This document shows, in pieces, positions 1-8,689 of a stretch of 55,631 nucleotides of DNA. A program made the position numbers and the translations under genes. The notes below the pieces were generated by a model that saw only the letters and a program-made list of their open reading frames with translations, was not told the DNA's origin and searched no databases. The DNA comes from Actinomycetes bacterium (GTDB lineage Bacteria; Actinomycetota; Acidimicrobiia; Acidimicrobiales; JABEUL01). Where the stretch lies: assembly GCA_021852345.1 (NCBI GenBank), contig JAJZNL010000047.1, positions 1 through 55,631 of the forward strand, in the 5' to 3' direction. Numbering within the stretch: the stretch's first letter is position 1; every line of letters begins with the position of its first letter.

Positions 1-249
1 TCTCTAATTCTTCGTAGCTAGGTTTAATAATTGGAGTATCTTTCTATTCGCTCCTCTCCCAATTAAATTTAACCACATATAAAGTATCCGATGGTGGATT
101 TCAGTAAGATAGACCTGAATAGTAACAGATGATTTAGTTGACGCGATGATTTACTTGGTTGGCAGTTGTTTTACTAACTGAATTGTAAAGCGGCATCAAA
201 AATTTTGTGCCACACCTGTATTTTAGCTATATCTGGTTATCACGTCTTT

Positions 250-302
250 AAATATACGGTATTAACTAGGGCCCTTTGATGTGGGTTTGGAACCGTATAT
301 TT
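250..302. repeat. Perfect 11-bp inverted repeat with a 31-nt spacer
   Basis: AAATATACGGT at 250-260 is matched exactly by its reverse complement ACCGTATATTT at 292-302. The spacer is long for a simple terminator and no T-run follows the right arm. It may be a protein-binding dyad, the closing stem of a structured leader, or the end of an upstream gene outside the window. Confidence 0.55.
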
Positions 303-419
303 GCATAGGTGCTGCAATATTTACCTATTTGTCGCAAAAAATATCTATATCACAAAATTTAATGTGACTTTTTACCCTTGATTAAAAAACCTTTTATAAC
401 AATACTTATTAGAAAGGCA

Positions 420-463
420 TTACTTTAAGTAACCTACTTTAAGTAGTACTGAGATTTAAGTAG
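420..463. promoter_or_regulatory. Candidate operator array: two palindromes and a half-site
   Basis: TTACTTTAAGTAA (420-432) and CTACTTTAAGTAG (434-446) are interrupted palindromes with 6-bp arms around one central base, and their centres are 14 bp apart. A half-site TTTAAGTAG follows at 455-463. Near-identical dyads in tandem ahead of a redox operon suggest cooperative binding by a dimeric regulator. The regulator's identity is unknown and no regulator gene lies in the window. Confidence 0.5.
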
Positions 464-565
464 TGTCGAAATGAGCAATAAGGTCTACTTTGGGCTTATA
501 AGTTAAGGGCTTTTAAAAGTTCGAAAATTAATTATTCAAATACCTAAAAGATTGGAGAGAGCGCA

Positions 566-3406
566 GTGACGATTACAAGCGGCATCGAAAATTCAGAAGA
601 TTATCATGGTCATCACGAAAGACCTGGGGAGTCTTTAAATGATTATCGTACCAGGTGGACTTGGGACAAGGTAGGTTGGGGAACGCACTGCGTTGATTGT
701 TATCCCGGTAACTGCCCGTTTCGGGTTTACGTCAGAGATGGAAAAATAATTAGAGAAGAGCCATCGGCCACATTTAAGGAAGTTGAACAGGGGATCCCTG
801 ACTTTAATCCAATGGGCTGCAATAAAGGAGCATGTTGGAGTCAGCAGATTTATGACGGCGACCGAGTCCTTCATCCTCTAAAGCGAAAGGGTAAAAGAGG
901 AAGCGGTGAGTGGGAACAGATTTCCTGGGACCAAGCACTAACCGAAGTTGCCGATGGCATGCTTGATGCCATAGAGGCTGGAGGACCAGAGGCAATCGTC
1001 AGAGAAGGAACTCCCGAAGTTGCTGCTGTATTGCCGACGGACAGGTTCTTTAATATTTTCGGAGGAAGAATGCTAGATCTTCATCCGTCTTTCAACGACT
1101 TTTCCATAGGACTGCACGAAACGTTCGGTAAGTGGAATCCTGTTTCATCTGCGGACGATTGGTTCCACTCCAAATTAATCCTAATCTGGCATATGAACCC
1201 CGCATTTACTAGAATCCCTTTTTACCACTTCATGCTTGAGGCAAGATATAAGGGGGCAGAAGTAATTTCGATTTCTCCAGACTTAAATGCTTCACATGTT
1301 CACAGTGATTACCACGTTCCCGTAAAGACTGGAACGGATGCGGCTTTGGGTCTTGCAATGGTACAAGTTATTATCGAAGAAAATATCTGTGATGAAACAT
1401 TTGTCAGGGAACAGACTGACCTGCCATGTTTGGTAAGAACCGACACAAAGAGGTTCTTAAGGGAAACTGACGTAGTCGGTGACAAGTTTGGGGCCAGAGA
1501 GGATCAACTTTACCACTGGGATCCCGAAGAGGGTTTGATAAAAGCCGACAGAACAAATCTGTTACTTAACGGTAAGAAAGTGGCTCTTTCGGGTACGTAT
1601 ACCGTTGAACTTAATGATGGTTCTGTCGTGGAAGTGAAGCCCGTAATGCAGATGCTTGATGAGCACCTGAGAGAAAATTACACTCCAGAGATGCAGCAGG
1701 AGATTACCGGCATTCACCCCGACGTCGTGCGAATGATCGCAAGAAAAGCCGCGGCTAAAAAGACCGAGATCATGTTGGGTTGGAACTCATGTAAGTACTA
1801 CCATGGAGATCTTATCGAAAGAGCAATGTGTCTGCTACTTGCAGTCACAGGTAACTGGGGAAAACAGGGTACTGGTATCCGCTCTTGGATGATAGGAATG
1901 GCCGACGGAATGTTCTCCATGATGGTAAAACAAACCCCAGGAGTTCAAGGCGCAGAGGAGCTTTTCTCGGCTCAGGAGATGGCAATAAGTGTTTTGAGAC
2001 AAAACGATCCCTCATTAAGCACCGATGAACTTGCCGTGAGGGAAGTTGCCAGGCTATTGGCTCAGATGGGACCGATGGGAGAGGAAGCTCCGAGACTAAC
2101 TGGATCTCCACCCGCATTCTGGTGGTACTGGCAGGGTAACTTTAAGGAGAGATGGGAGAACCCAGAGTGGGGCGATACCTCTCTACCTAGGACCTTTAAT
2201 GAATATTTCGAAGAAGCCTTAGAAAAAGGCTGGTGGAATAACAGAGATAACCCCCGTCCGGAAAATCCACCGTACATGATTATCGAGTGTGGTGGGAATA
2301 TGTTAAGGAGAACCAGAGGTGGTTACACCCAACTTGGAGATACTCTTTGGGAAACTTTAAAGATGATAGTGAGTATAGATTTCAGACTTAACTTTACGGG
2401 TCTTAACTCTGACATTATTTTACCGGCTGCACAGCACTACGAAAAGGTTGGATTTCATATTCCAACTTCTCACGTAATGAATTTGACCTTCTCAGATAAA
2501 AATGCCGAGCCAGCGGGCGAAGCAAAACCTGAGTGGGAAATATATCAGCTTATTTTGAAGAAGCTCGCCGAGCGTGCAAAGGTTCGTGGTGTTGCTTCAT
2601 ATCAGAATCGATTTGGTGCTGAATTTGATCCTCAAGTTATGTGGAATGAGTATACGCTGGACGGCTATATCGAAGATCAAGATAAATTCGCTGATGAGAT
2701 AATTCGTGACTCCGCTTACGGAGGAACGTTGCCTGAAGATGTTGACTTAAAGCATATGCGTGAAGTGGGTTTTGAAAGATTTATAGGATGGGGCAGCAGC
2801 CCGTTTGCTTTGGCACAAGCCTCTCCGATATTCCCCGACAAGACGCATAGTCCCTTTAGAGACCATGTAGAAAAGGGTGCACCATTTCCGACTTACGCAA
2901 GAAGGGCTCAGTTTTATATAGATCACCCGTGGTGGCTTGAAGCAAACGAAGCTTTGCCTGTGCATAAGCCTAATCCAAATGCAGGTGGTAATCAAGTTCT
3001 AAGAATGACATCTGGTCACAATCGTTGGTCTATTCACTCCATGAACCAGGCAAATAAGATTATTCTTCAGACACACCGTGGTGAACCCACCGTGGAGGTT
3101 TCAATTGAAGATGCAATGTCGCGAAATGTCAAAGACGGCGACATAGTCGAAGTGTATAACGATATTACTTCTTTTAGGTCAAAAGTGAAACTATCTTCGA
3201 CGGTAATGCCGGGTCAAGTAATTTCATATAACGGATGGGACGGTCATCAGTATGAAGACTGGAAGGGCGCAAATGAAATTGAAGCTGGTATGGTCAAGTG
3301 GATAGCATTTGCGGGAGGTTATGGTCACATAAACTACTCGCTTGCTGAATGGCAGCCGATTCCAACCGATCGTGGCGTACCCTGTGATTTTAGAAAAGTT
3401 GATTAA
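566..3406 (+). CDS. Type II DMSO-reductase-family molybdopterin oxidoreductase, alpha subunit 1
   Basis: This is the catalytic subunit of a complex iron-sulfur molybdoenzyme (946 aa) that would bind Mo-bis-MGD and one N-terminal FeS cluster (FS0). The start is GTG 566, seven bases after GGAGAG. Probable FS0 ligands are His41, Cys45, Cys50 and Cys85, with spacing H-x3-C-x4-C-x34-C, one residue longer than the NarG H-x3-C-x3-C-x34-C pattern. Asp178 in an F-N-D motif aligns with the Mo-ligating Asp of NarG (A-D-L-P). The C-terminal dinucleotide-binding domain begins near residue 815 (GHNRWSIHS). There is no RR-type Tat signal; the protein goes almost straight from the start into the FS0 region, so it is predicted to be cytoplasmic. 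Genes for gamma, beta and chaperone follow, giving the order alpha-gamma-beta-delta. Family assignment is secure; the substrate cannot be told from sequence alone (candidates range from oxyanions to hydrocarbons). Confidence 0.93.
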   Translation: MTITSGIENSEDYHGHHERPGESLNDYRTRWTWDKVGWGTHCVDCYPGNCPFRVYVRDGKIIREEPSATFKEVEQGIPDFNPMGCNKGACWSQQIYDGDRVLHPLKRKGKRGSGEWEQISWDQALTEVADGMLDAIEAGGPEAIVREGTPEVAAVLPTDRFFNIFGGRMLDLHPSFNDFSIGLHETFGKWNPVSSADDWFHSKLILIWHMNPAFTRIPFYHFMLEARYKGAEVISISPDLNASHVHSDYHVPVKTGTDAALGLAMVQVIIEENICDETFVREQTDLPCLVRTDTKRFLRETDVVGDKFGAREDQLYHWDPEEGLIKADRTNLLLNGKKVALSGTYTVELNDGSVVEVKPVMQMLDEHLRENYTPEMQQEITGIHPDVVRMIARKAAAKKTEIMLGWNSCKYYHGDLIERAMCLLLAVTGNWGKQGTGIRSWMIGMADGMFSMMVKQTPGVQGAEELFSAQEMAISVLRQNDPSLSTDELAVREVARLLAQMGPMGEEAPRLTGSPPAFWWYWQGNFKERWENPEWGDTSLPRTFNEYFEEALEKGWWNNRDNPRPENPPYMIIECGGNMLRRTRGGYTQLGDTLWETLKMIVSIDFRLNFTGLNSDIILPAAQHYEKVGFHIPTSHVMNLTFSDKNAEPAGEAKPEWEIYQLILKKLAERAKVRGVASYQNRFGAEFDPQVMWNEYTLDGYIEDQDKFADEIIRDSAYGGTLPEDVDLKHMREVGFERFIGWGSSPFALAQASPIFPDKTHSPFRDHVEKGAPFPTYARRAQFYIDHPWWLEANEALPVHKPNPNAGGNQVLRMTSGHNRWSIHSMNQANKIILQTHRGEPTVEVSIEDAMSRNVKDGDIVEVYNDITSFRSKVKLSSTVMPGQVISYNGWDGHQYEDWKGANEIEAGMVKWIAFAGGYGHINYSLAEWQPIPTDRGVPCDFRKVD

Positions 3407-3419
3407 ATTAGGAGTAAAA

Positions 3420-4037
3420 ATGAGTATTAAAATTCACGAAAAAAATATTGATATTAATGATCTTGCAAGTTTCGGCGACATTCCGGCGGTCAATATTGAG
3501 TTAACGAAAATCCCGGTTGACGTTCAGCCCAATAAGTACATTAAAAATGCGTATGCCAATAAAGAATATGGGCAGATTAAATCCGTCGATGTAAAACTTG
3601 CCAGCGACAAGGAAAGACTTTATGTAAACTTAACTTTTGCAGATTCCGAAATACCCAATACTGAATTTCAAGATTCGGTTGGCATCTTCTTCTGTAGCCA
3701 AGACGGTCAAAGCGACAGTCCCGTAACCATCGGGTCGTTGGAAAGACCGACGTTACTGTGGCAGTGGAAAAATCGAACTGAGTTGCAAAAAAACCTCAGT
3801 CAAGCAAAAGACCTGGAGTCATTCGGTCCAGGAGTATTTATCCCAAACACAAATTCGGGATCAGTCGAAGTTGTTGCTAACGGTGAAGTTGTTAACGGAA
3901 AGTGGAACGTAATCATTAGCGGAGATCTGTTGGCAGTTCAAAAGGCTAAGAAGATCGGAATAGTTGCATGGGACGGTTCAAATAATGAAAGAGCCGGTAT
4001 CGGATCAGTAACGAGCAGCTGGATTGAAGTTGACTGA
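3420..4037 (+). CDS. EbdC/SerC-like gamma subunit (ethylbenzene-dehydrogenase heme-domain family), possibly heme-free
   Basis: This 205-aa protein starts at ATG 3420 behind GGAG (3411-3414), 13 bp after the alpha stop. A longer reading frame begins inside the alpha gene but has no ribosome site. The block from about residue 85 to 118 (D-S-V-G-I-F ... P-T-L-L-W-Q-W-K) matches the heart of the EB_dh gamma family, where heme b normally sits between a Met and a Lys and passes electrons to cytochrome c. Here the usual Met-Gly preceding the W-x-W-K segment reads Ile104-Gly, so the axial Met may be missing. No Sec signal is present, although periplasmic relatives have one. The role as third subunit is inferred from position and fold motifs; heme binding is uncertain. 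Confidence 0.75.
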   Translation: MSIKIHEKNIDINDLASFGDIPAVNIELTKIPVDVQPNKYIKNAYANKEYGQIKSVDVKLASDKERLYVNLTFADSEIPNTEFQDSVGIFFCSQDGQSDSPVTIGSLERPTLLWQWKNRTELQKNLSQAKDLESFGPGVFIPNTNSGSVEVVANGEVVNGKWNVIISGDLLAVQKAKKIGIVAWDGSNNERAGIGSVTSSWIEVD

Positions 4038-4101
4038 GTACTATTTGGAACAGAAAGTTTGTTTGGAGTTTAAAAAGTTTAAGGTTAGGAGAATTTAAAT
4101 T

Positions 4102-5205
4102 ATGACAGAAATCGGGCAGTCAAAAGTGCAGCATGGTAATCCGCAAGTTGCAATGGTATTTGACTTAAATAAGTGTATGGGTTGTCAGACCTGTTCTATA
4201 GCTTGTAAGGTTTTGTGGACGACGGAGCCTGGTGAAGAACACCAATGGTGGATGACGACAAATACCCAACCTGGGTTGGGGACACCGAAGGGCTGGGAAG
4301 ACATGGGCGGCGGATACAAAAACGGAGAACCCGCCGAGGGTCATCAGCCGACTCGTGCCGAATTCGGAGGTGGATGGGAGTTTAACTATGATGAGGTATT
4401 CTACGGTGGAAAGGGACGCTCGGTACATCTCGCCCCCAAGGATAAGGGTGACGATACAACTAAGTGGGGAATGAACTGGGATGAGGATCAGGGTTCCGGT
4501 GAGTACCCCAACTCATACTATTTCTATCTTCCGAGATTATGTAATCATTGTACAAAGCCCGTGTGCGTAAGTGCATGCCCAAGTAAGGCTATGTACAAAA
4601 GAACCGAAGACGGAGCCGTTTTGAGAGATGAAGACATTTGTCAGGGCTCTAGGTTCTGCATGGAGGCATGTCCTTACAAAAAAATCTATTTTAACTACGT
4701 GAGAGATATTGCACAGCACTGTATCTTGTGCTTCCCCAGGCTGGAAGAAAATGTGGCGCCGGCATGTGCGCGGCAGTGCCCAGGCAGGTTGGTTTTTGTT
4801 GGGATGTTGGATGACGAAAACGGACCGATCCACAAGTTGGTAAATGAGTGGGAAATAGCTCTTCCGCTGCATCCAGAATACGGAACCGAACCCAATATCT
4901 TCTATATACCGCCGCTGTCGCCGTATCGTTTGAATGAAGACATGTCGATTGACGAAGAGACACCGAGAATCCCGCCTGAATATTTGGAGTCACTTTTCGG
5001 TCCTAAGGTTCACGGCGCTATGGCCAAACTTAAGGGTGAACTTGAGAAAGCTCGAAACAACGAGACTTCCGAGATGCTAGAGACTTTAATCGTTTATAAC
5101 TGGCTAGATCTATTTGGGCCTTTTACTACGGATCCGTCAAAGCTCGATAGGACACCGGACAAAGTTGCCGTCACTATAGGCGCAACAAGAAATAAGCAAA
5201 ACTAG
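4102..5205 (+). CDS. Type II DMSO-reductase-family iron-sulfur beta subunit (NarH-like)
   Basis: This electron-transfer subunit (367 aa) carries four FeS clusters between the Mo site and the gamma or membrane partner. Cysteines fall in four groups: C25/28/31/35, C147/150/155/159, C180/186/190 and C207/210/222/226. That is 15 cysteines, as expected for three [4Fe-4S] and one [3Fe-4S] cluster in NarH relatives. In the third group the position that is Trp in NarH is Ser183, consistent with a [3Fe-4S] centre. C-P-Y-K-K-I-Y-F-N after Cys190 is a family hallmark. A Shine-Dalgarno sequence (TTAGGAG) lies upstream of ATG 4102. It is the only beta subunit in the window, so it may be shared by three alpha subunits. 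Confidence 0.95.
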   Translation: MTEIGQSKVQHGNPQVAMVFDLNKCMGCQTCSIACKVLWTTEPGEEHQWWMTTNTQPGLGTPKGWEDMGGGYKNGEPAEGHQPTRAEFGGGWEFNYDEVFYGGKGRSVHLAPKDKGDDTTKWGMNWDEDQGSGEYPNSYYFYLPRLCNHCTKPVCVSACPSKAMYKRTEDGAVLRDEDICQGSRFCMEACPYKKIYFNYVRDIAQHCILCFPRLEENVAPACARQCPGRLVFVGMLDDENGPIHKLVNEWEIALPLHPEYGTEPNIFYIPPLSPYRLNEDMSIDEETPRIPPEYLESLFGPKVHGAMAKLKGELEKARNNETSEMLETLIVYNWLDLFGPFTTDPSKLDRTPDKVAVTIGATRNKQN

Positions 5206-5217
5206 GAGGTAAGTGAA

Positions 5218-5886
5218 ATGTTTACATTTTCTTTGTCGGGCTTAGAAATTAAGTCCAGCGATAACGGCCCGCTTGAGGTTGAAGAAAACGAAACCACGTC
5301 CAGATCAGCCGTCTATATGGTCTTAGGTAAATTTTTTGCCCCAGTCAGCGCCGAACAGTATGATGCGGCTCTAAACGACCATTTAAGTAAAGAGATAAAA
5401 GATGGCGCGTCTTTGCTCCCGTTTGAATTTGATACAGGAAATCCAAAATTATCCGAAGGTAAGTCTTATGAGGACTATGCCGGCGAGTATGCGAGGTTGT
5501 TCGGTGACGAAAAAGGCAGCCGGTTATTGGCAAGCCATGACGTTACCGATAAGGAAAATATATTGGCGCAGGTTAAGCGTGATTATGAGTATTTTGGACT
5601 AGGCGCAAACGCAGATTTGAGGCCTCTTGACCATCTTGCAACTCAGTGTGATTTTTTACAATATCTTTGTTTTAAAGAGGCGGCCACTCCGTCACCGCGA
5701 CTTAAAAAGTCATTCCAAAGAGCTCAGCGCGACTTTTTGCAACATTACTTAATTGACTGGGTTCCAGTTCTTGCTTCAGAGGTTGCAGTCAAGACACCGA
5801 TCGAACCCTTTAATTGGGCGATCCTTACGCTTAAGAATTTTGTGGCCTTAGACTATGACTATATATCTAAGGCTTTGGGCGGATGA
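5218..5886 (+). CDS. TorD/DmsD-family molybdoenzyme assembly chaperone (delta)
   Basis: This 222-aa, largely helical protein starts at ATG 5218 after a strong AGGAGGT (12-bp gap from beta). The E-Y-A-R-L-F segment near residue 90 matches the conserved core of TorD/NarJ-type chaperones, which bind apo-alpha subunits and help load Mo cofactor. In this family some members also proofread Tat export, but no alpha here has a Tat signal, so only the cofactor-insertion role is expected. It is followed after 14 bp by alpha 2, so it may serve several catalytic subunits. Confidence 0.85.
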   Translation: MFTFSLSGLEIKSSDNGPLEVEENETTSRSAVYMVLGKFFAPVSAEQYDAALNDHLSKEIKDGASLLPFEFDTGNPKLSEGKSYEDYAGEYARLFGDEKGSRLLASHDVTDKENILAQVKRDYEYFGLGANADLRPLDHLATQCDFLQYLCFKEAATPSPRLKKSFQRAQRDFLQHYLIDWVPVLASEVAVKTPIEPFNWAILTLKNFVALDYDYISKALGG

Positions 5887-5900
5887 GTTTTTAAACGAAG

Positions 5901-8687
5901 ATGTCAACAACTTCAGTCTTAACGGACTCTTCAGACGGTTACAGGCAAAGGTGGAGTTGGGATAAGGTCACTTGGGGAACTCACTGTTTAAACTGTCTGG
6001 CAACCTGTAACTACAGGGTATATAGTAAAGACGGAAAGGTTCTTTTCGAAGAGCAGGGCGGATCGATCGAGACCATTGAGTCGAAGGTTCCCGACCTAAA
6101 CCCGCTTGGCTGTCAAAAGGGTTCGGCGTGGTCACAACAGCTTTATAGTGAAGATAGGATACTCTATCCGTTAAGGCGGGTTGGAGAGCGCGGTGAATCG
6201 AAATTCGAAAAAATATCCTGGGACGAAGCCTTAACGGAAATAGCTCACTCAATCGTAGATACCCTCGACGAATTTGGTCCAGAGTCAATTGTCTTTGAAG
6301 AAAGCGTAGAAGGGGGATTGCTGTCGCAATCGGCTTTTTTAAGATTTGCTTCTCAGATAGGAGCCATAACTTTAGACGCACAGGGTCTGGTTAATGATCT
6401 ACCGATCGGTCATCATATCACTTTCGGAAAGTTTTCGTGTGCGTCGACGGTAGACGATACTTTTAAGTCGGATCTGTTGTTGCTCTGGCACTCAAATCCG
6501 GCCTATACGTCGATTCCGTATCATCATTTTATTACCGAGGCACGATATAGGGGAGCTCAGGTAGTGACCGTTGCACCCGATTATAGCGCCTCTGCGGTCA
6601 ATTCAGATTTATACGTACCGGTTACACCGGGGACGGATGCGGCATTGGCCCTGTCCATTTGTCAAGTGATGATATCTGAAAATATCTTTAATCGCGATTT
6701 TATATCCGAGCAGACAGATTTGTCTCTTTTAATTCGATTGGATAACAATAGATTTTTACGTGAGCGCGATATTAAAAAAGGCGGGGGAGAAGAAACCTTT
6801 TATTTTCTTGATCAAAATGATGTTTTAACCGAAGTTTCTAAAAAAACCCTGGAACTTAATGGGGTAGTGCCTAAATTGGAAGGCACCGCCGATGTAACTT
6901 TGGCCGACGGGATAGTCATTACGGTAACTCCGGTTTTTGCAGTTTTAAAAAACTTTCTTGAAGAATATGAACCCGAAAAAGCTTCACAAATATGTGGCGT
7001 GTCGCCAAAGGTTATTCGACACTTGGCTACTTTGATTGCTTCTAAAAAGACTAAAATTCTTGAAGGATTTAACGCCGCTAAATATTATCATGGGGATCTT
7101 ATGGAGCGGGCGATGTGCTTATGTTTGGCACTTTCGGGGAATTGGGGGATACCGGGCACGGGAATACAGGGTCTTGCATTGGCAGGTTTAGATGGCTACA
7201 TGTTATTTTCCATGAAGCGCAAAGCAGGCGTCGAAGAGACAGCCCGGCTACTGGATGGAATAGACATGGCCGTAGATCAAATGCGTCAAAAAGATCCCGA
7301 AGCGACAGACGAAATGTTGGGTAACCAGATGCTAAGTTTGTCCGTGGCCTCGGGAACTTCAGCACCTCCGTTTTTCTTTAATTATCATCACGTGGGTTAT
7401 AGAGATATTTGGAATAAATCAGAGTGGTCTGATTCTTCGATGTCCAAAACATTTACCAACTATTTTGACGATGCCATGAGACGTGGATGGTGGGGTGGTG
7501 TTGCCAAACCGAGTGCTTCGAATCCTCCCAAAATGATGTTTCTGGTTGGGACTAACCCAATTCGCAGAGCAAGGGGCGGTAGGGAACGAATGGTTAATTC
7601 CCTCTGGACCAAACTTGACAAAGTGGTTACAGTCGATTTTCGAATGTCCTCTACGGCTTTAATGAGCGATATCATTCTTCCAGCCGCTATGCAGTACGAG
7701 CGAGTAAACGTACAATACCCAATCACACACACTTTGAGACTGAGTTTTTCGGATAAGGCTGTAGAACCAAGAGGTGAAGCCAAAACAGAATGGGAAATTT
7801 TCTCTTTATTATGCGAAAAACTTACAGAGGTTGCCGCCGAAAGGAATTTAGTCGAATATCTGGACGGAAAGCGTCAGGTAAGAAAACTCGATAAACTTCT
7901 TGAAAACTTTACAATGGACGGAGCTTTTGAGAAGGAAGATGCTATTATCGACGAATGGGTTAGGGATTCTGCCGATGCGGGAACCTTACCGATGGGATCA
8001 TCGATTGATACGCTAAAAGAGGCGGGTTCGATAAGATTTGCCGGGCTGGGCATTTTTGCACCGGGATTGTCGGTGGCAGCCGACGTAGACAAAGATAAAG
8101 TAATGACTGCGTTTGGGTGGCATGTTAAAAACAAACTACCGTTTCCCACATTGACAAAACGGGCGCAATTCTATATTGATCATCCATGGTTTATAGAGGC
8201 TAATGAGATGCTGCCAATACACAAAGATAACCCTCACCTAGGCGGCGAATATCCGTTTGTGTTGACCAGCGGTCACTCAAGATGGACGGTTCATGCCGTA
8301 TCAATGGGTAATAAAAGCGTATTGTCTACTCACAGAGGCCAGCCGCTTGTAGTTATGTCATCGGTCGATGCCGCAAACAAAAATTTGGAAGACGGGCAGT
8401 TTGCAAGAGTGTTTAATGACTATGGTTCTTTTAAATCAATGATAAAGATTGCAACTAGGGTTAGGCCAGGTCAGCTTATAATATATAACGGATTTGAACC
8501 TCATATGTTTTCGGAATGGAAAGGTTCCAACGAGGTTGAACCGGGCATGGTTAAATGGCTTCACATGGTAGGCAAATATGGTCACCTGAGATATTTGCCG
8601 TTTGGTTGGCAACCGGTACCGGCCGACAGAGCCATTTCTGTAGATATAGAATTGGCAGATAAAGACGAACTTAGAGAGGAGACCTAA
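5901..8687 (+). CDS. Type II DMSO-reductase-family molybdopterin oxidoreductase, alpha subunit 2
   Basis: This second catalytic paralog (928 aa) starts at ATG 5901, 14 bp after the chaperone stop, with only a weak ribosome site. Its FS0 motif has the canonical spacing: His28-x3-Cys32-x3-Cys36-x34-Cys71, unlike the one-residue-longer motif of alpha 1 and alpha 3. Asp166 in V-N-D-L-P-I-G aligns with the NarG Mo-ligand Asp. The dinucleotide-binding domain begins near residue 789 (GHSRWTVHA). No Tat signal is present. Conserved C-terminal text (N-E-V-E-P-G-M-V-K-W) is shared with the other two alphas. It looks the most divergent of the three and might act on a different substrate or have a different FS0 potential. 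It has no beta partner of its own. Confidence 0.92.
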   Translation: MSTTSVLTDSSDGYRQRWSWDKVTWGTHCLNCLATCNYRVYSKDGKVLFEEQGGSIETIESKVPDLNPLGCQKGSAWSQQLYSEDRILYPLRRVGERGESKFEKISWDEALTEIAHSIVDTLDEFGPESIVFEESVEGGLLSQSAFLRFASQIGAITLDAQGLVNDLPIGHHITFGKFSCASTVDDTFKSDLLLLWHSNPAYTSIPYHHFITEARYRGAQVVTVAPDYSASAVNSDLYVPVTPGTDAALALSICQVMISENIFNRDFISEQTDLSLLIRLDNNRFLRERDIKKGGGEETFYFLDQNDVLTEVSKKTLELNGVVPKLEGTADVTLADGIVITVTPVFAVLKNFLEEYEPEKASQICGVSPKVIRHLATLIASKKTKILEGFNAAKYYHGDLMERAMCLCLALSGNWGIPGTGIQGLALAGLDGYMLFSMKRKAGVEETARLLDGIDMAVDQMRQKDPEATDEMLGNQMLSLSVASGTSAPPFFFNYHHVGYRDIWNKSEWSDSSMSKTFTNYFDDAMRRGWWGGVAKPSASNPPKMMFLVGTNPIRRARGGRERMVNSLWTKLDKVVTVDFRMSSTALMSDIILPAAMQYERVNVQYPITHTLRLSFSDKAVEPRGEAKTEWEIFSLLCEKLTEVAAERNLVEYLDGKRQVRKLDKLLENFTMDGAFEKEDAIIDEWVRDSADAGTLPMGSSIDTLKEAGSIRFAGLGIFAPGLSVAADVDKDKVMTAFGWHVKNKLPFPTLTKRAQFYIDHPWFIEANEMLPIHKDNPHLGGEYPFVLTSGHSRWTVHAVSMGNKSVLSTHRGQPLVVMSSVDAANKNLEDGQFARVFNDYGSFKSMIKIATRVRPGQLIIYNGFEPHMFSEWKGSNEVEPGMVKWLHMVGKYGHLRYLPFGWQPVPADRAISVDIELADKDELREET

Positions 8688-8689
8688 AT

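Larger units (their letters stand above)
1..565. other. Long intergenic leader upstream of the Mo-enzyme operon
   Basis: This is an AT-rich non-coding stretch with no credible ORF. It holds an 11-bp perfect inverted repeat (250-260 / 292-302) and a cluster of TTTAAGTA-type palindromes (420-463), both listed separately. It ends in a good Shine-Dalgarno sequence (GGAGAG, 554-559) for the GTG-started alpha subunit gene. I could not choose one convincing -35/-10 pair. The palindromes lie about 100 bp before the start codon, where a transcription factor could act. Confidence 0.6.

Noticed and set aside
3342..3419. A 26-residue N-terminal extension of the gamma subunit
   Set aside because: It lies inside the alpha coding region, has no ribosome site, and is not a signal peptide; ATG 3420 has GGAG upstream.
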